A stretch of DNA of 64,000 nt from Citrobacter sp. Marseille-Q6884 (GCF_945906775.1 NZ_CAMDRE010000002.1:186001-250000), one strand, 5' to 3'; positions 35,631 through 45,020 are shown, counted from the stretch's first letter. The notes: generated by a model not told the origin, from the sequence alone. Numbers and translations are program-made.

Positions 35631-36749
35631 ATGCATAACCAGGCTCCAATTCAACGTAGAAAATCGACACGCATTTACGTTGGGAACGTGCCGATCGGTG
35701 ATGGTGCGCCCATTGCCGTACAATCTATGACCAATACACGCACCACCGATGTGGCGGCGACGGTCAATCAAATCAAAGCGCTGGAACGCGTAGGCGCGGA
35801 TATTGTGCGTGTCTCCGTACCGACAATGGATGCGGCAGAAGCGTTCAAGCTTATCAAACAGCAGGTCTCAGTCCCGCTGGTTGCTGATATTCACTTCGAC
35901 TACCGTATTGCGCTGAAAGTGGCGGAATACGGCGTTGATTGCCTGCGTATCAACCCAGGCAATATCGGTAATGAAGAGCGTATCCGCATGGTAGTCGATT
36001 GCGCGCGCGATAAAAATATTCCTATCCGTATCGGCGTAAATGCCGGATCGCTGGAAAAAGATCTGCAGGAAAAATACGGCGAACCGACGCCGCAGGCGCT
36101 GCTGGAATCGGCCATGCGTCATGTGGATCATCTCGATCGCCTGAACTTTGATCAATTCAAAGTCAGCGTCAAAGCGTCTGATGTTTTCCTCGCCGTTGAA
36201 TCCTATCGCCTGCTGGCGAAGCAAATCGATCAACCGCTGCACCTGGGGATCACCGAAGCCGGTGGCGCGCGGAGTGGGGCGGTGAAATCCGCGATCGGCC
36301 TTGGCTTGCTGCTGTCTGAAGGTATTGGCGATACGTTGCGTGTCTCCCTGGCGGCCGATCCGGTGGAAGAGATCAAAGTCGGTTTCGATATTCTGAAATC
36401 ACTGCGTATCCGCGCACGTGGGATCAACTTTATCGCTTGTCCAACCTGTTCCCGTCAGGAGTTTGATGTTATCGGCACGGTGAACGCGCTGGAACAACGT
36501 CTGGAAGATATCATTACGCCAATGGACGTTTCGATCATTGGTTGTGTGGTTAACGGTCCAGGTGAAGCGTTAGTGTCAACGCTGGGCGTGACGGGCGGCA
36601 ACAAGAAAAGTGGTTTGTATGAAGACGGCGTGCGTAAAGACAGACTCGATAACGACGATATGATTACGCAGCTTGAAGCCCGCATTCGTGCCAAAGCCAG
36701 CATCCTGGATGAAGCGCGTCGAATCGACGTGCAGCAGGTTGAAAAATAA
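35631..36749 (+). CDS. ispG: 4-hydroxy-3-methylbut-2-enyl diphosphate synthase IspG
   Basis: A 372-residue [4Fe-4S] enzyme of the MEP isoprenoid pathway that reduces 2-C-methylerythritol 2,4-cyclodiphosphate to HMBPP. The cluster cysteines are in ACPTCSRQEFD (near 270 and 273) and IGCVVNGPGE (near 305). The TIM-barrel N-terminus carries VGNVPIGDGAPIAVQSMTNT. It lies 26 nt after rodZ. Its cluster makes it a client of the ISC system encoded 18 kb away. Confidence 0.97.
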   Translation: MHNQAPIQRRKSTRIYVGNVPIGDGAPIAVQSMTNTRTTDVAATVNQIKALERVGADIVRVSVPTMDAAEAFKLIKQQVSVPLVADIHFDYRIALKVAEYGVDCLRINPGNIGNEERIRMVVDCARDKNIPIRIGVNAGSLEKDLQEKYGEPTPQALLESAMRHVDHLDRLNFDQFKVSVKASDVFLAVESYRLLAKQIDQPLHLGITEAGGARSGAVKSAIGLGLLLSEGIGDTLRVSLAADPVEEIKVGFDILKSLRIRARGINFIACPTCSRQEFDVIGTVNALEQRLEDIITPMDVSIIGCVVNGPGEALVSTLGVTGGNKKSGLYEDGVRKDRLDNDDMITQLEARIRAKASILDEARRIDVQQVEK

Positions 36750-36758
36750 TAACGTGAT

Positions 36759-36777
36759 GGGAAGCGACATGCTTCCC
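36759..36777 (+). other. Short stem-loop between ispG and hisS
   Basis: GGGAAGC/GCTTCCC with a 5-nt loop and no T-run, 10 nt after ispG. It is a probable mRNA-processing or stability hairpin rather than a terminator. Confidence 0.4.
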
Positions 36778-36858
36778 GTGTATGATTGAACCCGCATAGC
36801 GCCCGTAGTGTTCGGGAAGCGCTGAGGGTTCATTTTTATATTCAGAAAGAGAATAAAC

Positions 36859-38133
36859 GTGGCAAAAAACATTCAAGCCATTCGCGGCATGAACGATTAT
36901 CTGCCTGGCGAAACCGCCATCTGGCAGCGCATTGAAGGCACTCTCAAAAACGTGCTCGGCAGCTACGGTTACAGTGAAATCCGCTTGCCGATTGTAGAGC
37001 AGACCCCGTTATTCAAACGCGCGATCGGTGAAGTGACCGACGTGGTTGAAAAAGAGATGTACACCTTTGAGGACCGTAATGGCGATAGCCTGACGCTGCG
37101 TCCAGAAGGGACGGCGGGCTGCGTACGCGCCGGCATCGAACATGGTCTCCTGTACAATCAGGAACAGCGTCTGTGGTACATCGGACCGATGTTCCGCCAT
37201 GAACGTCCACAAAAAGGACGCTATCGCCAATTCCATCAGCTGGGTGTCGAAGTGTTTGGTCTGCAGGGGCCGGATATCGATGCGGAGTTGATTATGCTGA
37301 CCGCCCGTTGGTGGCGTGCGCTGGGTATTTCTGAACATGTAAGCCTTGAGCTGAACTCTATCGGTTCACTTGAAGCCCGCGCCAATTACCGCGATGCGCT
37401 GGTGGCGTTCCTGGAACAGCATAAAGAGAAGCTGGACGAAGACTGTAAGCGCCGCATGTACAGCAACCCATTGCGTGTGCTGGATTCTAAAAACCCGGAA
37501 GTGCAGGCTCTGCTGAATGATGCACCGGCACTGGGTGACTACCTTGACGATGATTCTCGCGAACATTTCGCGGGCCTGTGCAAACTGCTGGAATCTGCAG
37601 GTATTGCCTATACCGTGAATCAGCGTCTGGTTCGTGGTCTTGACTACTACAACCGCACCGTATTTGAATGGGTCACCAGCAGCCTCGGCTCGCAGGGAAC
37701 TGTTTGTGCGGGTGGTCGTTATGATGGCCTGGTTGAGCAACTTGGCGGTCGAGCGACACCGGCGGTGGGCTTCGCGATGGGTCTCGAACGACTTGTTTTG
37801 TTAGTTCAGGCTGTTAATCCGGAATTTAAAGCCGATTCCGTTGTCGATATATACCTGGTTGCTTCAGGCTCGGATACACAGTCTGCGGCCATGACGTTGG
37901 CTGAACGTCTGCGCGATGAAGTGCCGGGTGTGAAACTGATGACAAACCACGGTGGCGGCAACTTTAAAAAGCAGTTTGCTCGCGCCGATAAGTGGGGCGC
38001 CTGCGTTGCACTGGTACTGGGCGAGTCCGAAGTGGCTGACGGTACTGTTGTAGTGAAGGATTTGCGCTCTGGTGAGCAAACGGCAGTAGCGCAGGATAGC
38101 GTTGCCACGCATTTGCGCACTCTACTGGGCTAA
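36859..38133 (+). CDS. hisS: Histidyl-tRNA synthetase
   Basis: A 424-residue class II aminoacyl-tRNA synthetase. Motif 2 is visible in MFRHERPQKGRYRQF near residue 110 and motif 3 in AVGFAMGLERLVL near residue 302. The histidine-binding loop LVRGLDYYNRTVFE lies near residue 258, and the C-terminal anticodon-binding domain from residue 330. It couples closely to yfgM downstream. Confidence 0.98.
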   Translation: MAKNIQAIRGMNDYLPGETAIWQRIEGTLKNVLGSYGYSEIRLPIVEQTPLFKRAIGEVTDVVEKEMYTFEDRNGDSLTLRPEGTAGCVRAGIEHGLLYNQEQRLWYIGPMFRHERPQKGRYRQFHQLGVEVFGLQGPDIDAELIMLTARWWRALGISEHVSLELNSIGSLEARANYRDALVAFLEQHKEKLDEDCKRRMYSNPLRVLDSKNPEVQALLNDAPALGDYLDDDSREHFAGLCKLLESAGIAYTVNQRLVRGLDYYNRTVFEWVTSSLGSQGTVCAGGRYDGLVEQLGGRATPAVGFAMGLERLVLLVQAVNPEFKADSVVDIYLVASGSDTQSAAMTLAERLRDEVPGVKLMTNHGGGNFKKQFARADKWGACVALVLGESEVADGTVVVKDLRSGEQTAVAQDSVATHLRTLLG

Positions 38134-38146
38134 GGAGAAGGACAGC

Positions 38147-38767
38147 GTGGAAATTTACGAGAACGAAAACGACCAGATTGACGCGGTTAAACGCTTCTTT
38201 GCTGAAAACGGCAAAGCGTTGGCTGTTGGGGTCATTTTAGGGGTTGGCGCGCTGGTCGGCTGGCGCTACTGGACTAACCATCAAACGGAGTCCGCACGCT
38301 CTGCTTCTCTGGCATATCAAAATACGGTCACTGCGGTAAGCGCGGGTAAAGCCGATAGCATTCCTGCTGCAGAGAAGTTTGCAGCGGAGAATAAAAATAC
38401 GTATGGCGCGTTAGCGTCGATGGAACTGGCGCAGCAGTTTGTTGATAAAAACGAACTTGAAAAAGCCGCTACCCAGTTGCAACAAGGACTGGCAGCCACC
38501 AGCGATGAGAATCTCAAAGCGGTGATTAATCTGCGTCTCGCCCGTGTTCAGGTTCAGCTTAAACAGGCTGATACCGCACTGAAAACTCTCGATACCGTTA
38601 AAGGCGAAGGGTGGGCAGCCATTGTCGCCGACCTTCGTGGTGAAGCGTTACTGAGCAAGGGTGATAAACAAGGTGCGCGTAGCGCATGGGAAGCGGGCGT
38701 GAAAAGCGATGCCTCTCCTGCTCTGAGCGAAATGATGCAGATGAAAATCAATAATTTGTCCATCTGA
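38147..38767 (+). CDS. yfgM: Ancillary SecYEG translocon subunit YfgM
   Basis: A 206-residue bitopic inner-membrane protein with a short cytoplasmic tail (EIYENENDQIDAVKRFF), one TM segment (residues about 23-42) and a periplasmic TPR-like domain. With PpiD it assists proteins leaving SecYEG, and it has been linked to RcsB stability. The start is the GTG at 38147, 7 nt behind AAGGAGAAGG; this reproduces the E. coli N-terminus, while an upstream in-frame ATG would lie inside hisS. It is followed by bamB after 10 nt. Confidence 0.95.
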   Translation: MEIYENENDQIDAVKRFFAENGKALAVGVILGVGALVGWRYWTNHQTESARSASLAYQNTVTAVSAGKADSIPAAEKFAAENKNTYGALASMELAQQFVDKNELEKAATQLQQGLAATSDENLKAVINLRLARVQVQLKQADTALKTLDTVKGEGWAAIVADLRGEALLSKGDKQGARSAWEAGVKSDASPALSEMMQMKINNLSI

Positions 38768-38777
38768 GAGGGACCCG

Positions 38778-39956
38778 ATGCAATTGCGTAAATTACTTCT
38801 GCCAGGGCTGCTTTCCGTTACCCTATTGAGCGGCTGTTCACTGTTTAGTGGCGAAGAAGATGTCGTTAAGATGTCCCCATTACCGGTGGTTGAAAATCAG
38901 TTTACTCCGTCCACTGCCTGGAGCACTTCTGTCGGCAATGGTATTGGTGATTTCTATTCCAATCTTCATCCTGCTCTGGCGGATAACGTGGTCTACGCCG
39001 CTTCCCGCGAGGGTGTGGTAAAAGCGTTGAACGCGGACGATGGCAAGGAAGTCTGGTCGGTTAATCTTGGTGAGAAAGACGGTTGGTTCTCCCGTGCTTC
39101 CGCGCAGCTCTCTGGCGGCGTGACGGTGTCCGGCGGCCATGTTTACATTGGCAGCGAAAAAGCACAGGTTTATGCGCTGAATACCAGTGACGGTACCGCC
39201 GCATGGCAGACTAAAGTTGCGGGTGAAGCCCTGTCTCGCCCCGTTGTGAGTGATGGCGTGGTGCTGATCCACACCAGCAACGGTCAATTGCAGGCATTAA
39301 ACGAAGCTGATGGCGCCATCAAATGGACCGTTAACCTCGATATGCCGTCACTCTCGTTACGTGGTGAATCCGCACCGGCGACCGCTTATGGCGCAGCCAT
39401 TGTCGGCGGTGATAACGGTCGCGTGAGCGCGGTGCTGATGCAACAGGGCCAGATGATTTGGCAGCAACGTATTTCCCAGGCGACAGGTCCAACTGAAATC
39501 GATCGTTTGAGTGATGTGGATACCACGCCGGTTGTCGTCAATGGCGTTGTTTACGCCCTGGCTTATAATGGTAACCTGACGGCGCTGGATCTGCGTAGCG
39601 GTCAGATTATGTGGAAACGTGAGCTGGGCTCGGTGAATGATTTCATCGTCGATGGCAATCGTATCTATCTGGTTGATCAGAATGACCGTGTGCTGGCATT
39701 GACCACCGATGGCGGCGTGACGCTGTGGACGCAAAGCGATCTGCTGCACCGCCTGCTGACGTCTCCAGTGTTGTACAATGGCAACTTAGTCGTGGGTGAT
39801 GGCGAAGGCTATCTGCACTGGATTAACATTGAAGATGGTCGCTTTGTCGCTCAGCAGAAAGTTGACAGCTCAGGTTTCCTGACCGAGCCGGTCTCTGCTG
39901 ATGGCAAACTGCTGATCCAGGCGAAAGACGGTACGCTGTATTCTATTACGCGTTAA
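38778..39956 (+). CDS. bamB: Outer-membrane assembly lipoprotein BamB
   Basis: A 392-residue lipoprotein of the BAM complex that folds and inserts outer-membrane beta-barrels. The lipobox LLSGCSLF puts the lipidated cysteine near residue 20, and serine at +2 fits outer-membrane sorting. The mature part is an eight-bladed beta-propeller of PQQ-like repeats (e.g. LNADDGKEVWSVNLG, LNEADGAIKWTVNLD, LDLRSGQIMWKRELG). It probably handles the adhesin SinH encoded 5 kb downstream, like other outer-membrane proteins. Confidence 0.97.
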   Translation: MQLRKLLLPGLLSVTLLSGCSLFSGEEDVVKMSPLPVVENQFTPSTAWSTSVGNGIGDFYSNLHPALADNVVYAASREGVVKALNADDGKEVWSVNLGEKDGWFSRASAQLSGGVTVSGGHVYIGSEKAQVYALNTSDGTAAWQTKVAGEALSRPVVSDGVVLIHTSNGQLQALNEADGAIKWTVNLDMPSLSLRGESAPATAYGAAIVGGDNGRVSAVLMQQGQMIWQQRISQATGPTEIDRLSDVDTTPVVVNGVVYALAYNGNLTALDLRSGQIMWKRELGSVNDFIVDGNRIYLVDQNDRVLALTTDGGVTLWTQSDLLHRLLTSPVLYNGNLVVGDGEGYLHWINIEDGRFVAQQKVDSSGFLTEPVSADGKLLIQAKDGTLYSITR

Positions 39957-39978
39957 TCGTCCCGGCCGCTCGCTTTGA

Positions 39979-40018
39979 AAAACGGCTCCTGGTGCAGGGG
40001 CCGTTTTCCTGTTTTTAA
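39979..40018 (+). terminator. Terminator after bamB
   Basis: AAAACGGC (39979-39986) pairs with GCCGTTTT (40000-40007), with a second short CC/GG stem inside, followed by CCTGTTTTT. It lies in the bamB-der spacer; der continues in the same direction. Confidence 0.75.
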
Positions 40019-40073
40019 CAATGGCGCAAAAATGCGTACGTTGTCTGATGATTTTTTAAATGAGGCTTTAAAC

Positions 40074-41546
40074 ATGGTACCTGTGGTCGCGCTTGTCGGG
40101 CGCCCTAACGTTGGCAAATCCACGTTATTTAACCGTCTAACTCGCACCCGAGATGCGCTGGTTGCGGATTTCCCGGGTCTGACTCGTGACCGTAAGTACG
40201 GTCGTGCGGAAATTGAAGGCCGTGAGTTTATCTGTATTGATACCGGCGGTATTGACGGCACCGAAGACGGTGTTGAAACCCGTATGGCGGAACAGTCGCT
40301 GTTGGCTATCGAAGAAGCTGACGTTGTCCTGTTCATGGTGGATGCGCGTGCAGGCCTGATGCCTGCGGATGAAGCTATTGCGAAGCATCTGCGTGCCCGA
40401 CAGAAACCGACTTTCCTGGTGGCGAACAAAACGGACGGGCTTGATCCTGACCAGGCGGTTGTCGATTTTTATTCACTGGGTCTGGGAGAGATTCATCCGA
40501 TTGCCGCTTCTCATGGTCGTGGCGTTCTCAGTCTGCTGGAGCACGTGCTGCTGCCGTGGATGGATGACGTAGCCCCGCGGGAAGAAGTGGATGAAGATGC
40601 GGAATACTGGGCGAAACTGGAAGCTGAAGAAAACGGCGAAGAAGAGCCTGAAGACGATTTCAATCCGCAAGACCTGCCCATTAAGCTGGCGATTGTCGGT
40701 CGTCCGAACGTAGGTAAGTCCACACTGACTAACCGCATTCTGGGTGAAGACCGCGTCGTGGTTTACGATATGCCGGGTACGACGCGTGACAGTATTTATA
40801 TCCCGATGGAACGCGATGAGCGCGAATATGTGCTGATTGATACCGCAGGTGTGCGTAAACGCGGGAAAATTACCGAAGCGGTAGAAAAATTCTCGGTAAT
40901 CAAAACGCTGCAAGCGATTGAAGACGCTAACGTCGTCATGCTGGTGATTGATGCGCGTGAAGGTATTTCCGATCAGGACTTGTCGCTACTGGGCTTTATC
41001 CTCAATAGTGGGCGCTCACTTGTTATCGTCGTCAACAAGTGGGATGGGCTGACCCAGGAAGTGAAAGAACAGGTTAAAGAGACGCTGGACTTCCGTTTGG
41101 GCTTTATTGATTTTGCGCGCGTTCACTTCATTTCTGCGCTGCATGGCAGCGGCGTGGGTAACCTGTTTGAATCCGTACGTGAAGCCTATGACAGCTCAAC
41201 CCGTCGTGTCAGCACCGCGATGTTGACCCGCATCATGACCATGGCGGCAGAAGATCATCAGCCGCCGCTGGTGCGTGGCCGCCGCGTGAAGCTGAAATAT
41301 GCCCATGCCGGTGGTTATAACCCGCCGATTGTGGTGATCCACGGTAACCAGGTAAAAGACCTGCCGGATTCTTACAAACGCTATCTGATGAACTACTTCC
41401 GTAAATCCCTGGAAGTCATGGGGACGCCGATCCGCATTCAGTTTAAAGAAGGGGAAAACCCGTATGCGAACAAACGCAATACACTGACCCCGACCCAGAT
41501 GCGTAAACGTAAGCGTTTGATTAAGCACATCAAGAAAAGCAAATAA
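40074..41546 (+). CDS. der: Ribosome-associated double GTPase Der (EngA)
   Basis: A 490-residue protein with two tandem Era-like GTPase domains and a C-terminal KH-like domain, essential for 50S subunit maturation. P-loops GRPNVGKST occur near residues 10 and 210; DTGG and DTAG mark the two G3 motifs, NKTD and NKWD the G4 motifs. An acidic linker (EEVDEDAEYW ... EEEPEDDF) separates the domains. The start at MVPVVALVG gives the E. coli length; an open extension to 39975 runs through the bamB terminator and is rejected. Confidence 0.97.
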   Translation: MVPVVALVGRPNVGKSTLFNRLTRTRDALVADFPGLTRDRKYGRAEIEGREFICIDTGGIDGTEDGVETRMAEQSLLAIEEADVVLFMVDARAGLMPADEAIAKHLRARQKPTFLVANKTDGLDPDQAVVDFYSLGLGEIHPIAASHGRGVLSLLEHVLLPWMDDVAPREEVDEDAEYWAKLEAEENGEEEPEDDFNPQDLPIKLAIVGRPNVGKSTLTNRILGEDRVVVYDMPGTTRDSIYIPMERDEREYVLIDTAGVRKRGKITEAVEKFSVIKTLQAIEDANVVMLVIDAREGISDQDLSLLGFILNSGRSLVIVVNKWDGLTQEVKEQVKETLDFRLGFIDFARVHFISALHGSGVGNLFESVREAYDSSTRRVSTAMLTRIMTMAAEDHQPPLVRGRRVKLKYAHAGGYNPPIVVIHGNQVKDLPDSYKRYLMNYFRKSLEVMGTPIRIQFKEGENPYANKRNTLTPTQMRKRKRLIKHIKKSK

Positions 41547-41846
41547 GCATTTCTGCTCTCAAGATAAAACCCGCGCATGTCGCGGGTTTTTTTCGTCTGT
41601 TCATCGCCCGTTTTATCTGTGTTATGTCAATCACTATTCGTTTTTTACCAAGTTTAAATCTAAGAAAGTAGACAATTGTCGAATTTTCATCTTAAAGTTC
41701 AGGGGTTGGTACTAGACAAAACTAGCATCAGGTTATCAAATGGTTAAAACATTCTTCACCGCATGTAAAAAAACGGCCAGATAAATGACTGGCTGGTGTG
41801 CATTGCGGTGTTTATAAGCACGACGACATACCTTTTCGGGAGAATT
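41547..41846 (+). promoter_or_regulatory. AT-rich leader between der and the POT transporter
   Basis: A 300-nt spacer without a gene. It begins with the der terminator, then an AT-rich stretch to about 41790 that presumably holds the promoter of the transporter. A short repeat CTAG-ACAAAA-CTAG occurs near 41713. No recognised operator was found. Confidence 0.35.
41567..41593 (+). terminator. der terminator
   Basis: Perfect 9-bp stem AAACCCGCG/CGCGGGTTT with a 5-nt loop, followed by a T-run. Confidence 0.95.
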
Positions 41847-43391
41847 ATGCAATCCTCTGTTCATCAAAAAGAAAGCCGAACGTTCCTCGGCCACCCGTAT
41901 CCACTCGGCTCACTGTTCTTCACGGAAATGTGGGAACGCTTTTCGTTTTATGGCATTCGTCCATTACTTATCCTGTTTATGGCGGCTACCGTTTATGACG
42001 GCGGCATGGGGCTGGCACGTGAAAATGCCTCGGCGATTGTCGGTATTTTTGCCGGTACCATGTATCTTGCTGCGCTGCCTGGCGGATGGCTGGCGGATAA
42101 CTGGCTCGGGCAGCAGAAAGCGGTCTGGTATGGCTCCATACTGATTGCGCTTGGTCACTTGTCTATCGCGCTTTCCGCGATAATGGGCGACAACCTGTTC
42201 TTTATCGGCCTGATGTTTATCGTACTGGGTTCTGGGTTGTTCAAGACCTGTATCTCGGTCATGGTCGGTACACTGTATAAAAAGGGTGATGCGCGACGCG
42301 ACGGCGGTTTCTCGCTGTTTTATATGGGCATCAACATGGGCTCCTTCATTGCGCCGCTGATCTCGGGCTGGCTGATTAAAACGCATGGCTGGCACTGGGG
42401 CTTTGGTATCGGTGGTATCGGAATGTTGGTGGCGCTGATCATCTTCCGTATCTTTGCGGTTCCGGCGATGAAACGCTACGATAGTGAAGTGGGGCTGGAC
42501 TCCACCTGGAACAGTCCGGTGGTGAAGAGAAAGGGCGTGGGTGCATGGCTGCTGGCGCTGGCCGTCGGTGTGGCAATTGTGGTTACTCTGATTGCGCAGG
42601 GCGTCATTGTGATCAACCCGGTTGCTGTTGCCAGTATGCTGGTATACGTGATTGCGGCCTCCGTTGCTCTCTACTTCATCTACTTGTTCGTGTTTGCGGG
42701 GTTAAACCGTAAAGAACGCGCCAGGCTGCTGGTTTGCTTTATTCTGTTGATTTCCGCCGCGTTCTTTTGGTCTGCATTCGAGCAAAAGCCAACGTCGTTC
42801 AACCTGTTTGCCAATGACTACACTAACCGTATGATCGGTGATTTTGAAATCCCGGCCGTGTGGTTCCAGTCAATCAACGCGCTGTTTATCATCCTGCTGG
42901 CACCGGTGTTCAGTTGGGCGTGGCCGAAGCTTGCGAGCATGAACATTCGCCCGAGCAGTATCACCAAGTTCGTTATCGGCATTCTCTGTGCGGCAGCGGG
43001 CTTTGGCCTGATGATGCTGGCGGCTCAAAACGTGCTGAGTAATGGCGGTGCAGGCGTTTCTCCTTTCTGGCTGGTGGGCAGTATCCTGATGCTGACGCTG
43101 GGTGAACTGTGCCTGAGCCCGATTGGTCTGGCGACAATGACGCTGCTGGCGCCTGACAGAATGCGCGGTCAGATGATGGGGCTGTGGTTCTGCGCCAGTG
43201 CGCTGGGTAATCTGGCGGCGGGTCTGATTGGCGGTCACGTGAAGGCCGATCAGCTTGATATGCTGCCCGATCTCTTTGCGCGTTGTTCCATTGCGCTGCT
43301 CATCTGCGCTGCGGTACTGATCATTCTCATTGTTCCGGTACGCCGCATGCTGGAAAATGTGCAGACTAAACCGGTTACTAACGCCTCATAA
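41847..43391 (+). CDS. POT/PTR-family proton-dependent oligopeptide transporter
   Basis: A 514-residue inner-membrane protein with about 14 hydrophobic segments. The POT-family hallmark ExxER appears in FFTEMWERFSFYGIRPLL near residue 32. The PTR2 signature region follows (LYKKGDARRDGGFSLFYMGINMGSFIAPL near residue 150; given as a span). The second-half segment SAFFWSAFEQKPTSFNLFA holds residues for substrate and proton coupling. It resembles the DtpA-D di/tripeptide permeases but belongs to a more distant branch. The start follows GGGAGAATT. In K-12, as I recall, no such gene lies between der and yfgJ, so it is accessory. Confidence 0.88.
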   Translation: MQSSVHQKESRTFLGHPYPLGSLFFTEMWERFSFYGIRPLLILFMAATVYDGGMGLARENASAIVGIFAGTMYLAALPGGWLADNWLGQQKAVWYGSILIALGHLSIALSAIMGDNLFFIGLMFIVLGSGLFKTCISVMVGTLYKKGDARRDGGFSLFYMGINMGSFIAPLISGWLIKTHGWHWGFGIGGIGMLVALIIFRIFAVPAMKRYDSEVGLDSTWNSPVVKRKGVGAWLLALAVGVAIVVTLIAQGVIVINPVAVASMLVYVIAASVALYFIYLFVFAGLNRKERARLLVCFILLISAAFFWSAFEQKPTSFNLFANDYTNRMIGDFEIPAVWFQSINALFIILLAPVFSWAWPKLASMNIRPSSITKFVIGILCAAAGFGLMMLAAQNVLSNGGAGVSPFWLVGSILMLTLGELCLSPIGLATMTLLAPDRMRGQMMGLWFCASALGNLAAGLIGGHVKADQLDMLPDLFARCSIALLICAAVLIILIVPVRRMLENVQTKPVTNAS

Positions 43392-43450
43392 ACCTCGATT
43401 TTGCCGGGGCAGGCGTTTTGCCCCGGCCATTCAATCGACGAGGTGAGAAC

Positions 43451-44533
43451 ATGTTGTTAGGGTTTGTTGGGCTTGGCGCAGTAGTTGAAACGGCATACTT
43501 GCCCGCAATACGAAACCTGTTTGGTACTTCGGTGAGTTGTCTCGGATTTGATGTACAACCCGCAAAGCAGCCACAAGGCGTGACACGCTGCGCTTCACTC
43601 GCCGAGCTTATTGCTCAGCCTCTTGATACGCTGTTTATCACTACCGCATCCCTGCAGCATCTTGACGTCCTTGAACAGGCGCTGGCCTCATCAATACCGC
43701 GTATTGTGGTTGAAAAGCCCATCGTCCCCACACTTCCCCAAATCGAAATACTGAAAGCGCGGCTGGCGATGCCCGGCGTGGCCTCTCGCATATTGGCACT
43801 TGACCACTGGATGGCCCGTAATGGCGCGATGCAACTGATGTTGGGGAAACTAAGCCCACAGTGGCATGGCGATACCCGCCAGGATGCACTGGTTTCTGAT
43901 TTTTCGGACATCGTCAGAATCGAAGGATTTCTGCAGGAGCCGAGCGGCTTCAACGCGGCAGGAGAGCCTATCGCGCTCAACTTTGCTACAGGCGAGCCGG
44001 ATACGCGCGAACTTCGCCACCCGGATGGTGTGATTCTGGATATTGGCACGCATGTGCTGGCGATGCTGCGTGAAACGGTACGCTACCTGGGTGGCAATGA
44101 TGATATGGCGTTGCAGGTGGTGACCGCTAAAGACCGTCTGGGCCGCGATATCTGCCAGGACGATCTGAGCACAGCAGAAGGTGAGGCGCATCTGCAAGGA
44201 CAGATGAGCGGCGTACCACTGGATATCTGGCTCAATAAATACGCGGGGCCTGCCGGAGGGCAAAAAGGCCTGCGGCTTCATCTGCGCGATGGACGAGTTA
44301 TCAGTTATGACCGACGCGGCGCAGAGGATGTGCTTGAACTGATTGATGGCGGCAGCGTACAGCGCTGGAGCCTCCCCGGAACGATCTACGCTCACTGTCT
44401 GGCAGAGCATATCCTGGGGGCGCAAAGTCTGTTTGTGCGTAGCCCGGAAGAGGTGAGTCGTACGACTCAACGCAGACTTGAAGAGGTCGAGCGTCTGCTG
44501 ACGTTACAGCAACAGTTGCGAGGGGCACATTAA
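43451..44533 (+). CDS. Gfo/Idh/MocA-family oxidoreductase-like protein
   Basis: A 360-residue protein with an N-terminal Rossmann domain (GFVGLGAVVETAYLPAIRN) and the EKPI motif near residue 96, both typical of NAD(P)-dependent sugar dehydrogenases of the Gfo/Idh/MocA family. The C-terminal alpha/beta domain contains HPDGVILDIGTHVLAML near residue 195. It starts behind GAGGTGAG, 59 nt after the POT transporter, so the two are probably co-transcribed. A peptide or amino-sugar derivative brought in by the transporter may be its substrate, but nothing in the sequence names it. Confidence 0.8.
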   Translation: MLLGFVGLGAVVETAYLPAIRNLFGTSVSCLGFDVQPAKQPQGVTRCASLAELIAQPLDTLFITTASLQHLDVLEQALASSIPRIVVEKPIVPTLPQIEILKARLAMPGVASRILALDHWMARNGAMQLMLGKLSPQWHGDTRQDALVSDFSDIVRIEGFLQEPSGFNAAGEPIALNFATGEPDTRELRHPDGVILDIGTHVLAMLRETVRYLGGNDDMALQVVTAKDRLGRDICQDDLSTAEGEAHLQGQMSGVPLDIWLNKYAGPAGGQKGLRLHLRDGRVISYDRRGAEDVLELIDGGSVQRWSLPGTIYAHCLAEHILGAQSLFVRSPEEVSRTTQRRLEEVERLLTLQQQLRGAH

Positions 44534-44585
44534 GTGCGCCGTGTTAAAATCAATGCAGTTATGAATCCCTTGTAAAGGAGTCACC

Positions 44586-44801
44586 ATGTCAATTACCTGT
44601 CCGGATTGCCACGCGGAACTAACGCCACAAAACGGTGTGGCGCACTGCGAGAATTGCAATAAAGACGTCCAGCTTGAAGCGCGCTGCCCGGAATGCCACA
44701 AGCCACTTCAGGTGTTAAAAGCCTGTGGTGCGGTGGATTATTTCTGTCAGAACGGCCACGGTTTGATTTCAAAAAAACGCGTGGAGTTTATTGTGCTTTG
44801 A
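44586..44801 (+). CDS. yfgJ: Zinc-ribbon protein YfgJ
   Basis: A 71-residue protein with four CxxC/CxxH-type knuckles: CPDC, CENC, CPEC and the pair C...CQNGH. This is a double zinc-ribbon arrangement. The function is unknown. It lies after the accessory POT/oxidoreductase pair and marks the left border of the adhesin locus. Confidence 0.92.
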   Translation: MSITCPDCHAELTPQNGVAHCENCNKDVQLEARCPECHKPLQVLKACGAVDYFCQNGHGLISKKRVEFIVL

Positions 44802-44831
44802 CAGAGTAATATCAATCAGGTGTTATTATGA

Positions 44832-44862
44832 TTCGAAACATTCACTATGTGAATGTTTCGAA
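44832..44862. repeat. Perfect 14-bp inverted repeat upstream of sinH
   Basis: TTCGAAACATTCAC (44832-44845) is followed by TAT and its exact reverse complement (44849-44862). No T-run follows on either strand, so it is a poor intrinsic terminator. It lies 30 nt after yfgJ and about 160 nt before sinH, at the junction of core and accessory DNA. The remaining spacer to 45020 is AT-rich. Confidence 0.8.
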
Positions 44863-45020
44863 ATGGAAATGGTCGGTAATCTTAAAAAACCAGGTTTAGA
44901 TATATTTAAGAATTAATTTAGGTTTTCTGAAGTGCATGTTTTCATAGTTCCATAATATAATATTAATGAGGCTGATTAATTCCGCATTAATAATGGGGCC
45001 TTGTTTTATAAGGATATATT

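Noticed and set aside
39975..40073. 33-codon N-terminal extension of der
   Set aside because: It is encoded by the bamB terminator region and is absent from the family.
44832..44862. Palindrome as a plain intrinsic terminator of yfgJ
   Set aside because: No T-run follows on either strand, so I list it as an inverted repeat of unknown role.
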